Assembly: GCA_036502295.1 (NCBI GenBank)
Contig: DASXYU010000066.1
Coordinates: 1 to 48,683 of the forward strand
From: DASXYU01 sp036502295
GTDB lineage: Bacteria; Actinomycetota; Actinomycetes; Mycobacteriales; Jatrophihabitantaceae
Length of the DNA stretch: 48,683 nucleotides
Direction of reading: 5' to 3'
The notes below the pieces were generated by a model that was not told where the DNA came from, searched no databases, and worked only from the letters and a program-made list of their open reading frames with translations. Shown here in pieces: positions 30,157 to 39,536 of the stretch. Positions within the stretch are counted from its first letter, which is position 1; each line of letters begins with the position of its first letter. The translations under genes and the position numbers were made by a program.

Positions 30157-31329
30157 ATGGGCTGCACCGCGACCGCGATCTGGGATCCGGGCTATCTCGC
30201 CTACGACTTCGGCTCGCATCCGATGAACCCGGTGCGCCTCGACCTCACGATCCGGATGGCGCGTGAACTCGGCGTCCTCGACCGGATGAACGTCCTCGCA
30301 CCGCTCACCGCACGCACCGAGGATCTGCTCACGGTGCACACCGCCGACTACCTCGACGCCGTGCGGCAGGCGAGTAGTGATCCCACCTTCACGGGCTTCG
30401 GCCTCGGCACCGACGACGACCCCGTCTTCGCAGGGATGTATCAGGCCTCGGCACTCATCGCCGGCGGCTCGGCGCTCGCCGCACGGCAGGTGTGGGACGG
30501 GCATGTCGAGCACGCGGTGAACATCGCCGGTGGCCTGCACCACGCGATGGCAGGCAATGCCAGCGGATTCTGCATCTTCAACGACGTCGTCCTCGCCATC
30601 CGGACCCTGCTCGCCGCAGGCGCGAAGAAGATCGCCTACGTCGACATCGACGTGCATCACGGCGACGGCGTGCAGACCGCCTTCTACGACGACCCGCGTG
30701 TCCTCACCGTGAGCCTGCACCAGGACCCGAGGACTCTCTTCCCGGGTACCGGTGCGGCCACCGAGACCGGCGAGGGAGAGGCGATCGGCACCTCCGTGAA
30801 CCTTGCGCTACCACCCGGAACCGGTGATGACGCGTGGCTGCGCGCCTTCGGTGCCGTGGTACCCGGCGTCGTGCGGGCCTTCGCCCCGGACGTCCTCGTC
30901 ACCCAATGCGGCTGCGACACCCACCACGAGGATCCGCTGGCGAACTTCGAGCTTTCGGTCGACGGGCAGCGTGCCGCCATCGGCCTGCTGCATCAGCTTG
31001 CGCACGAGGTGAGCGACGGCAAGTGGGTGGCCTTCGGCGGCGGTGGCTACGGCCTGATCCGCTGCGTGCCGAGGACGTGGACGCATCTGCTCGCCGAGGC
31101 GAGCGGCACCCCCATCGCGCCGGAGACGCACGTGCCCGCGGCGTGGATCGATGACCTCCGTGCGCGAGGCGCCACCGGAGCGCTACCGACGCACATGGGT
31201 GAAGGACGCGCGCCCCAGGTGAGACCGTGGGAGCCGAGCAGTGAGAGCTGGCTCGATCGCGCGATCGCTGCCACTCGTGCCTGCAGCTACCCGTTGCTCG
31301 GCCTCGACCCGGACGACCCCCGTGACTGA
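30157..31329 (+). CDS. acuC: AcuC-type histone deacetylase-family protein
   Basis: A 390-residue zinc-dependent deacetylase of the class I/II HDAC fold. Active-site blocks are G-G-L-H-H-A-M (His pair), G-F-C-I-F-N-D-V, the metal ligands in D-I-D-V-H-H-G-D-G, then S-L-H-Q-D-P, Q-C-G-C-D-T-H-H-E-D-P-L-A-N-F and G-G-G-G-Y at the C-terminus. AcuC removes acetyl groups from acetyl-CoA synthetase in Bacillus and restores its activity. ATG 30157 follows the KimA-like gene by 10 nt. The last codons overlap the GTG of the acetyltransferase gene (31322), which couples eraser and writer. Confidence 0.93.
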   Translation: MGCTATAIWDPGYLAYDFGSHPMNPVRLDLTIRMARELGVLDRMNVLAPLTARTEDLLTVHTADYLDAVRQASSDPTFTGFGLGTDDDPVFAGMYQASALIAGGSALAARQVWDGHVEHAVNIAGGLHHAMAGNASGFCIFNDVVLAIRTLLAAGAKKIAYVDIDVHHGDGVQTAFYDDPRVLTVSLHQDPRTLFPGTGAATETGEGEAIGTSVNLALPPGTGDDAWLRAFGAVVPGVVRAFAPDVLVTQCGCDTHHEDPLANFELSVDGQRAAIGLLHQLAHEVSDGKWVAFGGGGYGLIRCVPRTWTHLLAEASGTPIAPETHVPAAWIDDLRARGATGALPTHMGEGRAPQVRPWEPSSESWLDRAIAATRACSYPLLGLDPDDPRD

Positions 31330-33778
31330 CCCGCAACCACCGAGGCATTGGGAGGCCGATGTCGTCGTCTCCGACGGAGGCACGGTGCACCTGCGCCCGA
31401 TCGTCCCCGCGGATTCCGACAAGCTCGTCGCGTTCCACGCCGGGCTCTCGGCGCGGACGCGCTACCTGCGCTACTTCTCCGCCTACCCGCGCATTCCGGA
31501 GAAGGATCTCTACCGCTTCACCCACGTTGACCACCAGGACCGGGTCGCACTGGTAGCCGAGTTGGGCACCGAGATCATCGCGGTGGGGCGCTACGAACGC
31601 CTCCCCGGGACGGACGAGGCGGAGGTGGCCTTCGTCGTCGCCGACGCCCATCAGGGAAGAGGCATCGGCTCGGTCCTGCTCGAGCATCTCGCCGCGGCGG
31701 CGCAGGAGTCGGGCATCAAGCGCTTCATGGCGGTCGTCCTCGCCGAGAACCCGAGCATGATCCGCGTCTTCCGCGACGCCGGCTACGAGATCGCGCGAAC
31801 GCATCAGCAGCAGGAGGTGAGCCTCACCTTCGACGTGGAGCAGACCGAGGTCACCGAGGCGGTGATGCGGGAGCGGGAGCAGCGTGCCGAGGCGATCTCG
31901 ATTCGCCGGTTGCTCTTCCCGCGGGCGGTGGCAGTGGTCGGTGCGAGCAATGACGAGGGCAAGCTCGGTAACGCCGTCTTCGAGAACCTGATGCGGATGG
32001 GCTTCGACGGCCCGCTCTATCCGATCAATCCCGAAGCCCAACACGTCAAGGGGGTCCCCGCCTACACGTCACTGCTCGAGGTGCCCGGTGAGATCGACCT
32101 CGTCGTGGTGGCGGTACCCGCCGCCGCCGTGCAGAACGTGGTGGAGCAGTGCGCCTCGCGGGGGGTGCGCGGACTCGTCGTCATCTCCGGCGGCTTCGGC
32201 GAGCGTGGCGATGAGGACGAGCGTGCCGCTGGTTTGGCGGCGCAATCCGCACTGGTCGGACAGGCTCGTGCCAACGGGATGAGGGTGGTGGGGCCGAACT
32301 GTCTCGGTGTGCTGAACACCGATGTAGGCGTGCGGCTGAACGCCTCGCTCGCACCGGTGCCGGCTCCGCACGGACGTACCGGTTTCTTCTGCCAGTCCGG
32401 TGCGTTGGGTGTGGCGATCCTCGGCGAAGCGGCGCGACGCGGCCTCGGAGTCTCCACCTTCGTCTCGGCCGGTAACCGCGCGGACGTCTCGGGCAATGAC
32501 CTGCTGCAGTACTGGGAGAGCGACGACTCCACCGACGTCGTCCTCATGTACATGGAGAGCTTCGGCAACCCGCGCAAGTTTGCCCGGCTCACCCGGCGGC
32601 TCGGACGCACGAAGCCGATCATCGCGGTGAAGGCAGGGCGCGGCCCGACCGCCCCGGGGCTGTGGCACACCACGGTCGAGGTTCCCGAGGTGAGCGTGAG
32701 GGCACTCTTCGAGGCGAGCGGCATCATCCGCGTCGAGACACTGTCGGGCATGTTCGACGTGGCGCTGCTGCTGGCCTCGCAGCCGCTGCCCGCCGGTGAT
32801 CGCGTGGCAGTGGTGGGGAACTCGTCGGCGATCGGCGTGCTGGTGAGCAACGCGTGCGAGGCGGAGAAGCTGCCGGTGGTGCGGATGGACGACATCGGCG
32901 TCGAGGCAAGCAACGCGGTCTTCGAGGCGACGCTGCGCTCGGCGGTCGAGGATCCCGACGTCGACGCCGTGGTGGTGCTCTTCGTGCCGCCGCTGTACCG
33001 GGCGGGCAGCGCGGAGGCGGCGCGCTCGCTGAGGACGATTTCGGCGGCGAGCAGCAAGCCGATCGTCTCGACGTTCCTCGGCTTCGAGGGTGTGCCGGCG
33101 GCATTGTCGGCCGGTGGTGACGAGACGCCGGCGCGCGGCTCCGTGCCGTCCTACGTCTCACCCGAGCGGGCGGTACGCGCGCTGGCGCGCGCCGTGCGCT
33201 ACGCCGCGTGGCGGCGCCAGCCTGAGTCCTCCGTGCCGGAGTTCGTGGATGTGCACGAGGAGGTCGGGGCGGCGCTGGTGGCGGCCGTCCTCACCGATAC
33301 GCCGGAGGGGCGTGAGCTCACCGTGGAGGAGACGAGCGCGCTGCTCGGGGCGTTCGGCATGCGATTCTCGGAGGAGATCGCCCCCGGGTCGGTGGAGGTG
33401 AGTCTCGGAGCCTTCGACGACAGGTCGTTCGGCGCGCTGGTGAACTTCGGCATCAGCGGAGTTATCACCGAACTGCTCGACGATCGCGCGTATGCGACGG
33501 TGCCGCTGACGACACACGACGCCCAGCAGCTGATCCGCTCGCCGCGGTCACTGCCGCTGCTCACCGGCTACCGCGGCTCCGACCCCTGCGACCTGAACGC
33601 GCTGGAGGATCTAGCGTTGCGCGTTTCGGCGATGGCCGATGCGTTGCCCGAGGTGGCGCAGTGCGAAGTACTGGTACGGGCCGCGCCATTCGGGGCGAGC
33701 ATCGCTTCGGCGGTGATCAGCGTCGCTCCGGCGAGCGCCCGTCCTGACACCGGACCGCGACGGCTCAAGGGTCTTTAG
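31322..33778 (+). CDS. Pat-type protein lysine acetyltransferase (GNAT plus NDP-forming acyl-CoA synthetase-like)
   Basis: An 818-residue protein. Residues 15-165 are an N-terminal GNAT domain with the acetyl-CoA loop D-A-H-Q-G-R-G-I-G-S-V-L. Residues 190-650 form a CoA-binding/ligase module (V-A-V-V-G-A-S-N-D-E-G-K-L-G, P-I-N-P, S-G-A-L-G-V-A-I-L, S-A-G-N-R-A-D-V-S-G-N-D), and the C-terminal part is ATP-grasp-like. Bacterial Pat/PatZ enzymes of this architecture acetylate acetyl-CoA synthetase and other proteins; a GNAT at the N-terminus is the actinobacterial arrangement. GTG 31322 overlaps acuC by 8 nt. A terminator-like hairpin lies after the stop. Confidence 0.9.
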   Translation: MTDPQPPRHWEADVVVSDGGTVHLRPIVPADSDKLVAFHAGLSARTRYLRYFSAYPRIPEKDLYRFTHVDHQDRVALVAELGTEIIAVGRYERLPGTDEAEVAFVVADAHQGRGIGSVLLEHLAAAAQESGIKRFMAVVLAENPSMIRVFRDAGYEIARTHQQQEVSLTFDVEQTEVTEAVMREREQRAEAISIRRLLFPRAVAVVGASNDEGKLGNAVFENLMRMGFDGPLYPINPEAQHVKGVPAYTSLLEVPGEIDLVVVAVPAAAVQNVVEQCASRGVRGLVVISGGFGERGDEDERAAGLAAQSALVGQARANGMRVVGPNCLGVLNTDVGVRLNASLAPVPAPHGRTGFFCQSGALGVAILGEAARRGLGVSTFVSAGNRADVSGNDLLQYWESDDSTDVVLMYMESFGNPRKFARLTRRLGRTKPIIAVKAGRGPTAPGLWHTTVEVPEVSVRALFEASGIIRVETLSGMFDVALLLASQPLPAGDRVAVVGNSSAIGVLVSNACEAEKLPVVRMDDIGVEASNAVFEATLRSAVEDPDVDAVVVLFVPPLYRAGSAEAARSLRTISAASSKPIVSTFLGFEGVPAALSAGGDETPARGSVPSYVSPERAVRALARAVRYAAWRRQPESSVPEFVDVHEEVGAALVAAVLTDTPEGRELTVEETSALLGAFGMRFSEEIAPGSVEVSLGAFDDRSFGALVNFGISGVITELLDDRAYATVPLTTHDAQQLIRSPRSLPLLTGYRGSDPCDLNALEDLALRVSAMADALPEVAQCEVLVRAAPFGASIASAVISVAPASARPDTGPRRLKGL

Positions 33779-33810
33779 GGGCACTCGCCTAAGCGGCTTC
33801 GAGCAGCGCG

Positions 33811-33839
33811 GCCGGTGCGGTCCTGCACCGCAATCCGGC
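33811..33839. terminator. Bidirectional hairpin between pat and the IPT operon
   Basis: GCCGG-TGCGGT (33811-33821) pairs with ACCGCA-(AT)-CCGGC (33827-33839) around CCTGC, giving 11 pairs with an AT bulge. It lies between two converging operons, 33 nt after the pat stop and 21 nt before the end of the last IPT gene. No clear T tract on either strand. Confidence 0.5.
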
Positions 33840-33859
33840 GCCTCGAGCGGCTGTGACCG

Positions 33860-34765
33860 TCACCAGACTGGCGGCGTGGACGGCGTTGTCGGATTCAGTA
33901 CGTACCCGAAGCTGACTATCTGCGCACTCCCGCCGCGTGGTGTTCCAACGCCTATGTAGACAGCTCCCACCGCGTGAGGTGGAGTGATGACAGTGATCGT
34001 CGAATCGTTCACCACGGTGAAGTTGGTATCGGCGACCCGATCGAAGTAGACCGCCGTCGTCCCCGTGAATCCCGTACCCGTGAGGGTGAGGAGGGTGCCG
34101 CCAGTGTCCGGGCCGAAGCTCGGCGTCCGCGACGATATTGCGGGGTTGTCGGTCGGGTCGGGATCGAAGTAATTGATGTGGGTGGTTGCCGAGCCGTAGG
34201 TAGAACTCACTACGACGACGGCATCGAGCTCCAGAGGATGCGGCGGCACTGTCACAGTGATGCTTCGCGTGGTGGAACCGACGATGGCCGCCTTCACGCC
34301 GTCGATCGTCACTGCCATCTTCCCGGTGAAATCCGAGCCGGCGAGCCGTAGGGTTCCCCCCGTTGTGTAGGGGAACATGTCGTTGTCGATCGGGTTGACG
34401 TGCGGCGGCGAGTGGTACACGAAAACGGGCGGTCGGCCGGTGCTCTGCACCTTTCCGTTGACACGGACGCTCACCTTCACACCGCCTTCGGAATGAACAG
34501 TCGGCGTCTGCACCACGATCTTTGTGGATGACAGGACGTGGAACTTCGTCGCCAACGTCAGGCCGAAGTAGACGCGCGACTGCTTCGTGAAACCATGTCC
34601 GGTAACGGTGACTGTGGTGCCGCCGACTCGCGGCCCGTTGAGCGGAGTCGCGTTGATCACAGTCTTGCGCGGTGACACCGCTTGCGAGGCGCTCGCCGGC
34701 ACCGCGACCGCCACGATCGCTGTGGCAAGGACGGCGGCTGCCACCACGGTGCGGCGAAGAACCAT
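33860..34765 (-). CDS. Secreted IPT/TIG-domain protein (fourth gene of operon)
   Basis: A 301-residue exported protein. Residues 1-27 are a Sec signal peptide (R-R-T then A-A-A-V-L-A-T-A-I-V-A-V-A, cleavage near A-S-A). Three IPT/TIG immunoglobulin-like domains follow at about 37-120, 122-205 and 210-290, each beginning G-G-T and containing patterns like T-G-H-G-F-T-K-Q-S-R-V-Y-F-G. No sorting motif, lipobox or C-terminal anchor is seen. ATG 34765 has GGAGAG upstream, 14 nt after the preceding stop. Probably a surface or matrix protein; the ligand is unknown. Confidence 0.82.
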   Translation of the reverse strand: MVLRRTVVAAAVLATAIVAVAVPASASQAVSPRKTVINATPLNGPRVGGTTVTVTGHGFTKQSRVYFGLTLATKFHVLSSTKIVVQTPTVHSEGGVKVSVRVNGKVQSTGRPPVFVYHSPPHVNPIDNDMFPYTTGGTLRLAGSDFTGKMAVTIDGVKAAIVGSTTRSITVTVPPHPLELDAVVVVSSTYGSATTHINYFDPDPTDNPAISSRTPSFGPDTGGTLLTLTGTGFTGTTAVYFDRVADTNFTVVNDSTITVITPPHAVGAVYIGVGTPRGGSAQIVSFGYVLNPTTPSTPPVW

Positions 34766-34779
34766 CTGACTCTCCGGAC

Positions 34780-35676
34780 TCAGTTGTACGTGAATTGCGC
34801 GGTGGACGACGATCCGGCGGCGGTGGTGACCAAGACTGCGACCCTGCCCGCGGCGTGTGCGGGTGCCATGGCAGCTATCAACCCCGGAGCCAGCACCTTT
34901 ACGTTCGTCGCGGCGACACCTCCAAAGCTCACGGCGGTCGCTCCGGTGAGCTCCTGCCCCTGGATGAGAACGGTCGTGCCACCGGAGACCGTGCCGCCGG
35001 CAGGAGTGAGGGCGAAGACTGCAGGAGGTGGCAGCGGAGCGGAGCGTGCAGGTCCATTCGGATCCGCAAACGTCACCGAGCTCGCACCAGATGTGCCGTA
35101 CGGCGTTTTCACGACAACGGGTGCGTTACCTGCGGCATGCGCGGGAGCTGCCACCGTCAGCGAGTAGGTCGACTGCGTGAGGACCGCTGCGGGCACCCCT
35201 CCGATGGTCACCGATGCCTTGCCGAAGAAGTTGCTCCCGCCGATCGTCAGTTGGCTACCTGAGGTCGGCACCCAGGAAAACGGATAGAGGCTTTCGATCT
35301 TCGGCGCCGCGACGTAGTTGAATTTCAGGTTGTGGCTGTATGCGTAGCCCTTGTTTCCGCCGAGATGAACGGTGAGCGAGTAAGCGCCGGCCCGTCCGTT
35401 CGGGGCTGTCGGGGTCACCACCACCAGCTCTTTCGATGAGACGAACCGCACCGACTTCGCCTTGTTCTTGGCGGTGCCGAAGTACACCGCACTGCCCTTG
35501 CGGAAGCCGCGGCCGGTGATCGTTACCTTGGTGCCACCAGCGATCGGTCCGTTTGTCACGGAGAGCGACAGGACGGAGGTGGTAGAACTCGGATTCGGAT
35601 CGAGAGTCAACGCGTCCGCCGGAGTCGAAATGGCGAGGACGGCAAGGAGCGCAGCGAGTACGGTAATCCGCTTCAT
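34780..35676 (-). CDS. Secreted IPT/TIG-domain protein (third gene of operon)
   Basis: A 298-residue exported protein with an N-terminal signal peptide (residues 1-22, V-L-A-A-L-L-A-V-L-A-I-S-T-P-A-D-A) and three IPT/TIG-like domains. The first has G-P-I-A-G-G-T-K-V-T-I-T-G-R-G-F-R-K-G-S-A-V-Y-F-G and S-S-K-E-L-V-V-V-T-P, very close to domains in its neighbours, which shows they arose by duplication. ATG 35676 overlaps the upstream stop (ATGA). No membrane anchor. Role inferred as extracellular from the signal peptide only. Confidence 0.82.
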   Translation of the reverse strand: MKRITVLAALLAVLAISTPADALTLDPNPSSTTSVLSLSVTNGPIAGGTKVTITGRGFRKGSAVYFGTAKNKAKSVRFVSSKELVVVTPTAPNGRAGAYSLTVHLGGNKGYAYSHNLKFNYVAAPKIESLYPFSWVPTSGSQLTIGGSNFFGKASVTIGGVPAAVLTQSTYSLTVAAPAHAAGNAPVVVKTPYGTSGASSVTFADPNGPARSAPLPPPAVFALTPAGGTVSGGTTVLIQGQELTGATAVSFGGVAATNVKVLAPGLIAAMAPAHAAGRVAVLVTTAAGSSSTAQFTYN

Positions 35677-37079
35677 GAGGCCACCGCCAGCGTGCTGTCA
35701 GCGTCCCAGAACGCGCCCGCTGCGAGACTGTGAGAAATTGATCCGGGTGGCGCCGACCCAGGTGGTGCCGGAGGCACGCTCCATGCCGCTCCGCCGGTGC
35801 AGGAACTTGCATATCCATGCGGTGCGAAGGTGTCGGCCGCGACATAACTGGCATCGAAGCAGACGGTGTAATTGCCAGCGCTGAGACCAGTGAATACGAA
35901 GAGTCCGTCATTGCCGCTGTCGTCGGTGTCACTCACCGAATAGTCGTAGGCGACGCCGTCCTTGAGCAACCACGCCACGACGCTGTTCAAATCACCACCG
36001 GCACCGTCCACGTATCCAGCGATCATTGCGGCGGGCGGAAGGTAGGCATTGACGGTGGTGATGTGGCTCTGCCATGCGGCGACGGTGGCTGCGTTTGTGG
36101 GCACCTCCGACTCTCGACCGTTCCATGCCACGGCGCCCGCGCACATGTCGGCGAATCCGTAATCGGCCGCCACCGAGGTTCCACCCGAAGCAACCGGTGT
36201 CGGTCCAGCGGAGGTGCCGTCCTCGCCGAAAAAGCAGACCTTGTAGAGGCCCGGCGTCAGACCGGTGAAGGAGTACAAGCCGATCGTGGAGGTGGTCTGC
36301 CGTATGAAACGAGAACCGCCGGTCGAGTCGACCCCGTAGAGATAGACGTCAACGTTCGCGAGGCGCACGTAACTCGTACTCACGACGCTTCCCGCGATCT
36401 CAGTGTCGTTGGTTGGGTTCGGCCCGTAGGGGTCGATCTTGGGGTCGGTGTAAGTGAGTCGCTCGGAGTTGGACGCGCCGTAGGGACTGGTGACCGTCAA
36501 CGCCACGTCGCCAACCGCGTGCGGCGGTGCAGTGACAGTGAGTAATTCGCCCGACGTGACACTGAATCCTGTCGGCGCGCCGTCGACCGTGACTCTGCTC
36601 GCGTACTGCAGATCGAGTCCGTCAAGTGTCAGCGTGCCACCCGTGGTGGGGATGGTTGAGCCTGCGGACGGCGATCCGGTCAGCCGTACCTTACTGATCT
36701 TCGGCGCATCGACGTAGGTGAACTGGGTGTTCTTCGTCGACGCCGAATGGTGCGTTCCGTTGAAGACCCGCACGACTGCGCCGCGGGTGTTCCAGCCACC
36801 GTTCACGCGTGTCGGTGAGATGACGACAAGCTTCTTGCTGGACACGAAATGGATGGACTTCACGGGCGTGGTGTCGAAGCCGACTTGGCTTTTCTTCGTG
36901 AAGTTGCGCCCCGTGATCGTGAGCTTTGTACCGCCCTTGTACGCGCCGATGTGTGCCGACATCGAGCTGATCGCGGGCGTCTTGTCGACGGCAGCTGAGG
37001 CCGTGCTCGAGACCCCAGCGCACAGCGCGGTCGCGGCAGCGACCGTCAGGATGATGCTGAAGCGTGAGTATCTGTGCAT
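35673..37079 (-). CDS. Secreted IPT/TIG and carboxypeptidase-regulatory-like protein
   Basis: A 468-residue exported protein: signal peptide at 1-29 (cleavage near A-S-A-A), two IPT/TIG domains (about 36-115 and 118-203), then two beta-sandwich regions like carboxypeptidase-regulatory domains. Each of these ends in a two-Cys element, G-L-Y-K-V-C-F with a later M-C-A-G-A-V-A-W, and G-N-Y-T-V-C-F with G-Y-A-S-S-C-T-G-G-A-A-W. The Cys pairs probably form disulfides outside the cell. ATG 37079 directly follows the upstream stop (TAG 37082-37080), with GGTGG as a possible ribosome-binding site. Confidence 0.8.
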   Translation of the reverse strand: MHRYSRFSIILTVAAATALCAGVSSTASAAVDKTPAISSMSAHIGAYKGGTKLTITGRNFTKKSQVGFDTTPVKSIHFVSSKKLVVISPTRVNGGWNTRGAVVRVFNGTHHSASTKNTQFTYVDAPKISKVRLTGSPSAGSTIPTTGGTLTLDGLDLQYASRVTVDGAPTGFSVTSGELLTVTAPPHAVGDVALTVTSPYGASNSERLTYTDPKIDPYGPNPTNDTEIAGSVVSTSYVRLANVDVYLYGVDSTGGSRFIRQTTSTIGLYSFTGLTPGLYKVCFFGEDGTSAGPTPVASGGTSVAADYGFADMCAGAVAWNGRESEVPTNAATVAAWQSHITTVNAYLPPAAMIAGYVDGAGGDLNSVVAWLLKDGVAYDYSVSDTDDSGNDGLFVFTGLSAGNYTVCFDASYVAADTFAPHGYASSCTGGAAWSVPPAPPGSAPPGSISHSLAAGAFWDADSTLAVAS

Positions 37080-39410
37080 CTAGGCCACCGGTTTCGGTTG
37101 TAGGGCGATGGCGACAGACGCCGCGTCGCCTGCGGAAAGGGTGATCGGCGTCGGCGCGGGCACGATGGAGTCGAGCGCCGTGTAATCCGGCCAGTCGACG
37201 TGGTCATAGCAGGCGCTCTGGTAGCCCTGTGGGTCAGTCGAGTTGTCGTCGTTCAGTGACAAATACACCTGCGCGCACACGGTGTAGCTACCGGGTGGGA
37301 GAGCGGTGAAGGACACTGGCTCGCTCCAGTTGTTGCCATCGTCAGTGTCGAGAGGCACTGGACGGCCATAGGGTCCTGCACTCGATACGAGATAGAGCTC
37401 GATGTACTGCGTCCCGGTCGCGTACGGGTTGGAGACCTGCACGGTCAGCTTGCTCAACGAGGGGAGCGTCTCGTCGACGGTGGCTATCTCGTCCGCAGCG
37501 GGAGTGACGGTCGTGCTTCCGGCAGGCACGGGCGCCGGACCGCTCCAGCTCGTAACGCTGTCGTAATTCGGCCACACGGAGGGACTTCCGCTGCACGTGT
37601 TCTGGTAGCCGCCTGCAGACGGGCCCCCGGAAGTGAGTGGTCCGTTGTCGCCCACGGCTACGAAACAGACGTAGTACGGAATGCCGGCGGCCACGGTGAA
37701 CGTGTAGCGACCGCTCGCGTCCGTCTGCACTCGGTTGACAACCCACCTGGGTCCGAGGAGCTCGACCTGAACGCCCTGCAGACCCGAGCCATCGCTTGCG
37801 GTGACGGTCCCGGAGATCGTCGCGACCGGCCTGGGATCGAGGTCTATCTCGACATAGCCAGCCTCGCCGGTCGCCAGCGGAAACGAGTCCATGTTCGCCG
37901 ACGCAGCCAGCAGGGTGGTGGCTTCCGGATCCCAGTCCCCGCCGTCAAAGCACTGATTCTCGTAGCCGAGCGGGGCATCTTCATCCTCATCCGTCGGGAC
38001 GTCAGAGGCGTCTACACACACTGAGTAGGAACCCGCGTGCAACCCGTCGAACTCGAACCAACCCTGATCGTCTTGTGGGTAGGCGGAGATGGTGTCCGAC
38101 GCGATCTCCTGGCCGTTCTGGAACAGCGTGACGTTCGCGAAATCGATCGCGTAGCCGTCGGCGTTATATACCTCACCGACCACGGCGCTCGCTGCGTCCA
38201 GGACGGCATTGGCAGTCGTAGTCGATCCGGTCGTGACTGCCGTCAGCTGAATCGAGCTCGGGATGTCGGAGTAGTCACCATCCCAGTCGAGCCCGCCGTT
38301 GCATTTATCGAAGTAGCCCGCGTCCGACGGTCCGCCGTTGGCCTCGTCACTGGTAAAGCACACCCGATAGTTACCTGGCGCCAAAGCGTCTACGGCGTAC
38401 GTCCCGTCAGCAGCGGTATAGGTCCAGAGTCGCATGTTCGCCGGCGTGTAGATGTCGACCTGGACGTCCTGCAGTGGTGTGCCGCCGGCGGCCGTCACGA
38501 CCCCGGAAATGGCTCCCGTCGTTGTGGCAGGTGTAGGAGACGTGGACGAGCTGAGGTAGTAAGTGAACGATCCTGGCGCGGAGGTCCCGTAGCTGGTGTT
38601 AACGACAACTGCCGCTGCGCCTGCTGCGTGAGCGGGTGTTTGAACGGTGATCGACGTGGGACTCGCTGAGATCCGGCCCGCGGCATAGCCTCCGATCATC
38701 ACCGAGGTCACGCGGTCGAGGTTCGTGCCGGTGATCGCAACCAGGGTCCCTCCTCGACTGGGGCCACTCGACGGGCTGAGCGAGGTGATCACCGGGCCCG
38801 GGTGACCGTAGTAAGTCAGCGTGGTTTGGGTCGTGCCAGTCGGACCGCTGACTATGACCGGGTAAGTCCCCACCGGAAGCTTCGGAGGAGTGAAGGTGAG
38901 GCTGGTCTTCTTGTAACCGTCGGGCGCCGCTCGCCTTCCGCCGACCGTGATCTTGTTCGAGTAGTACAGACCCGACCCGTGGAAGGTCACTTTGGGACGG
39001 TTGGCGGTGGTGGATACCTGGACACTTCCGGGCACGTCGGTGATTTTCGGCGGCGCTGCGAAGAGGATCAAGCCGATCTTCTTCTCCGGCTTGCCGGGTT
39101 CGCGCACATACATGGCGACGCGGCCGGCTGAGTGCGCCGGCGCGACCGCACCGATCTTCTTCGCGGAGACGAGTTTGGTCTTGCGAGCCTTCGTAGCGCC
39201 GAAGTAGACAACATCTTTGGCGGAGAAGTTGTGCCCGAAGAGGACGACCGTCGATTCACCCGCTGTCGAGGCAATCGCCGGGTTGTACATGTCGACGATG
39301 GCCCGCACCTTCGACTTCGCTGGCGTGGCGGCGACCGCCGACTGGCCTGCGAAAGCGATGCTCGCAACCGCGACAAGCACAGTGGCGTCGCAAACACGAC
39401 GATCCTGCAC
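37080..39410 (-). CDS. Large secreted IPT/TIG and carboxypeptidase-regulatory-like protein
   Basis: A 776-residue exported protein and first gene of the operon. After a signal peptide (to about residue 28, A-V-A-A-T-P) come three IPT/TIG-like domains (about 30-110, 112-200, 202-288), a Ser/Thr/Pro linker and four repeated beta domains to the C-terminus. Each repeat ends with a Y-x-V-C and then G-[YF]-x(3)-C element, for example Y-R-V-C-F with Y-F-D-K-C and Y-T-V-C-A with Y-Q-S-A-C. GTG 39410 is preferred: GGGAGGG lies 6 nt before it, whereas TTG 39425 has no site. No LPXTG motif or C-terminal helix is present. Confidence 0.8.
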   Translation of the reverse strand: MQDRRVCDATVLVAVASIAFAGQSAVAATPAKSKVRAIVDMYNPAIASTAGESTVVLFGHNFSAKDVVYFGATKARKTKLVSAKKIGAVAPAHSAGRVAMYVREPGKPEKKIGLILFAAPPKITDVPGSVQVSTTANRPKVTFHGSGLYYSNKITVGGRRAAPDGYKKTSLTFTPPKLPVGTYPVIVSGPTGTTQTTLTYYGHPGPVITSLSPSSGPSRGGTLVAITGTNLDRVTSVMIGGYAAGRISASPTSITVQTPAHAAGAAAVVVNTSYGTSAPGSFTYYLSSSTSPTPATTTGAISGVVTAAGGTPLQDVQVDIYTPANMRLWTYTAADGTYAVDALAPGNYRVCFTSDEANGGPSDAGYFDKCNGGLDWDGDYSDIPSSIQLTAVTTGSTTTANAVLDAASAVVGEVYNADGYAIDFANVTLFQNGQEIASDTISAYPQDDQGWFEFDGLHAGSYSVCVDASDVPTDEDEDAPLGYENQCFDGGDWDPEATTLLAASANMDSFPLATGEAGYVEIDLDPRPVATISGTVTASDGSGLQGVQVELLGPRWVVNRVQTDASGRYTFTVAAGIPYYVCFVAVGDNGPLTSGGPSAGGYQNTCSGSPSVWPNYDSVTSWSGPAPVPAGSTTVTPAADEIATVDETLPSLSKLTVQVSNPYATGTQYIELYLVSSAGPYGRPVPLDTDDGNNWSEPVSFTALPPGSYTVCAQVYLSLNDDNSTDPQGYQSACYDHVDWPDYTALDSIVPAPTPITLSAGDAASVAIALQPKPVA

Positions 39411-39427
39411 GCTGAACCCTCCCAATC

Positions 39428-39448
39428 TGGTTTACAACGGCCAAACCA
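39428..39448. promoter_or_regulatory. Inverted repeat upstream of the IPT operon
   Basis: TGGTTT (39428-39433) and AAACCA (39443-39448) form perfect 6-bp arms 18 bp before the GTG of the first IPT gene. It may be an operator or an mRNA leader hairpin next to the ribosome-binding site. Confidence 0.4.
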
Positions 39449-39504
39449 GTGAAGTGACTGTAGTAGTTGTCATGACTCGTCGGAAAGTCGGACCAACAAC
39501 TGAT

Positions 39505-39536
39505 GCTTCACACGGCTGTTGCTTCACACGGCTGTG
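39505..39536. repeat. 16-bp tandem duplication at the GNAT stop codon
   Basis: GCTTCACACGGCTGTT (39505-39520) is repeated as GCTTCACACGGCTGTG (39521-39536). The second copy contains the last codons and the TGA of the acetyltransferase gene; the first lies just outside it, so the duplicate brings a second in-register copy of the gene end. Confidence 0.85.
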
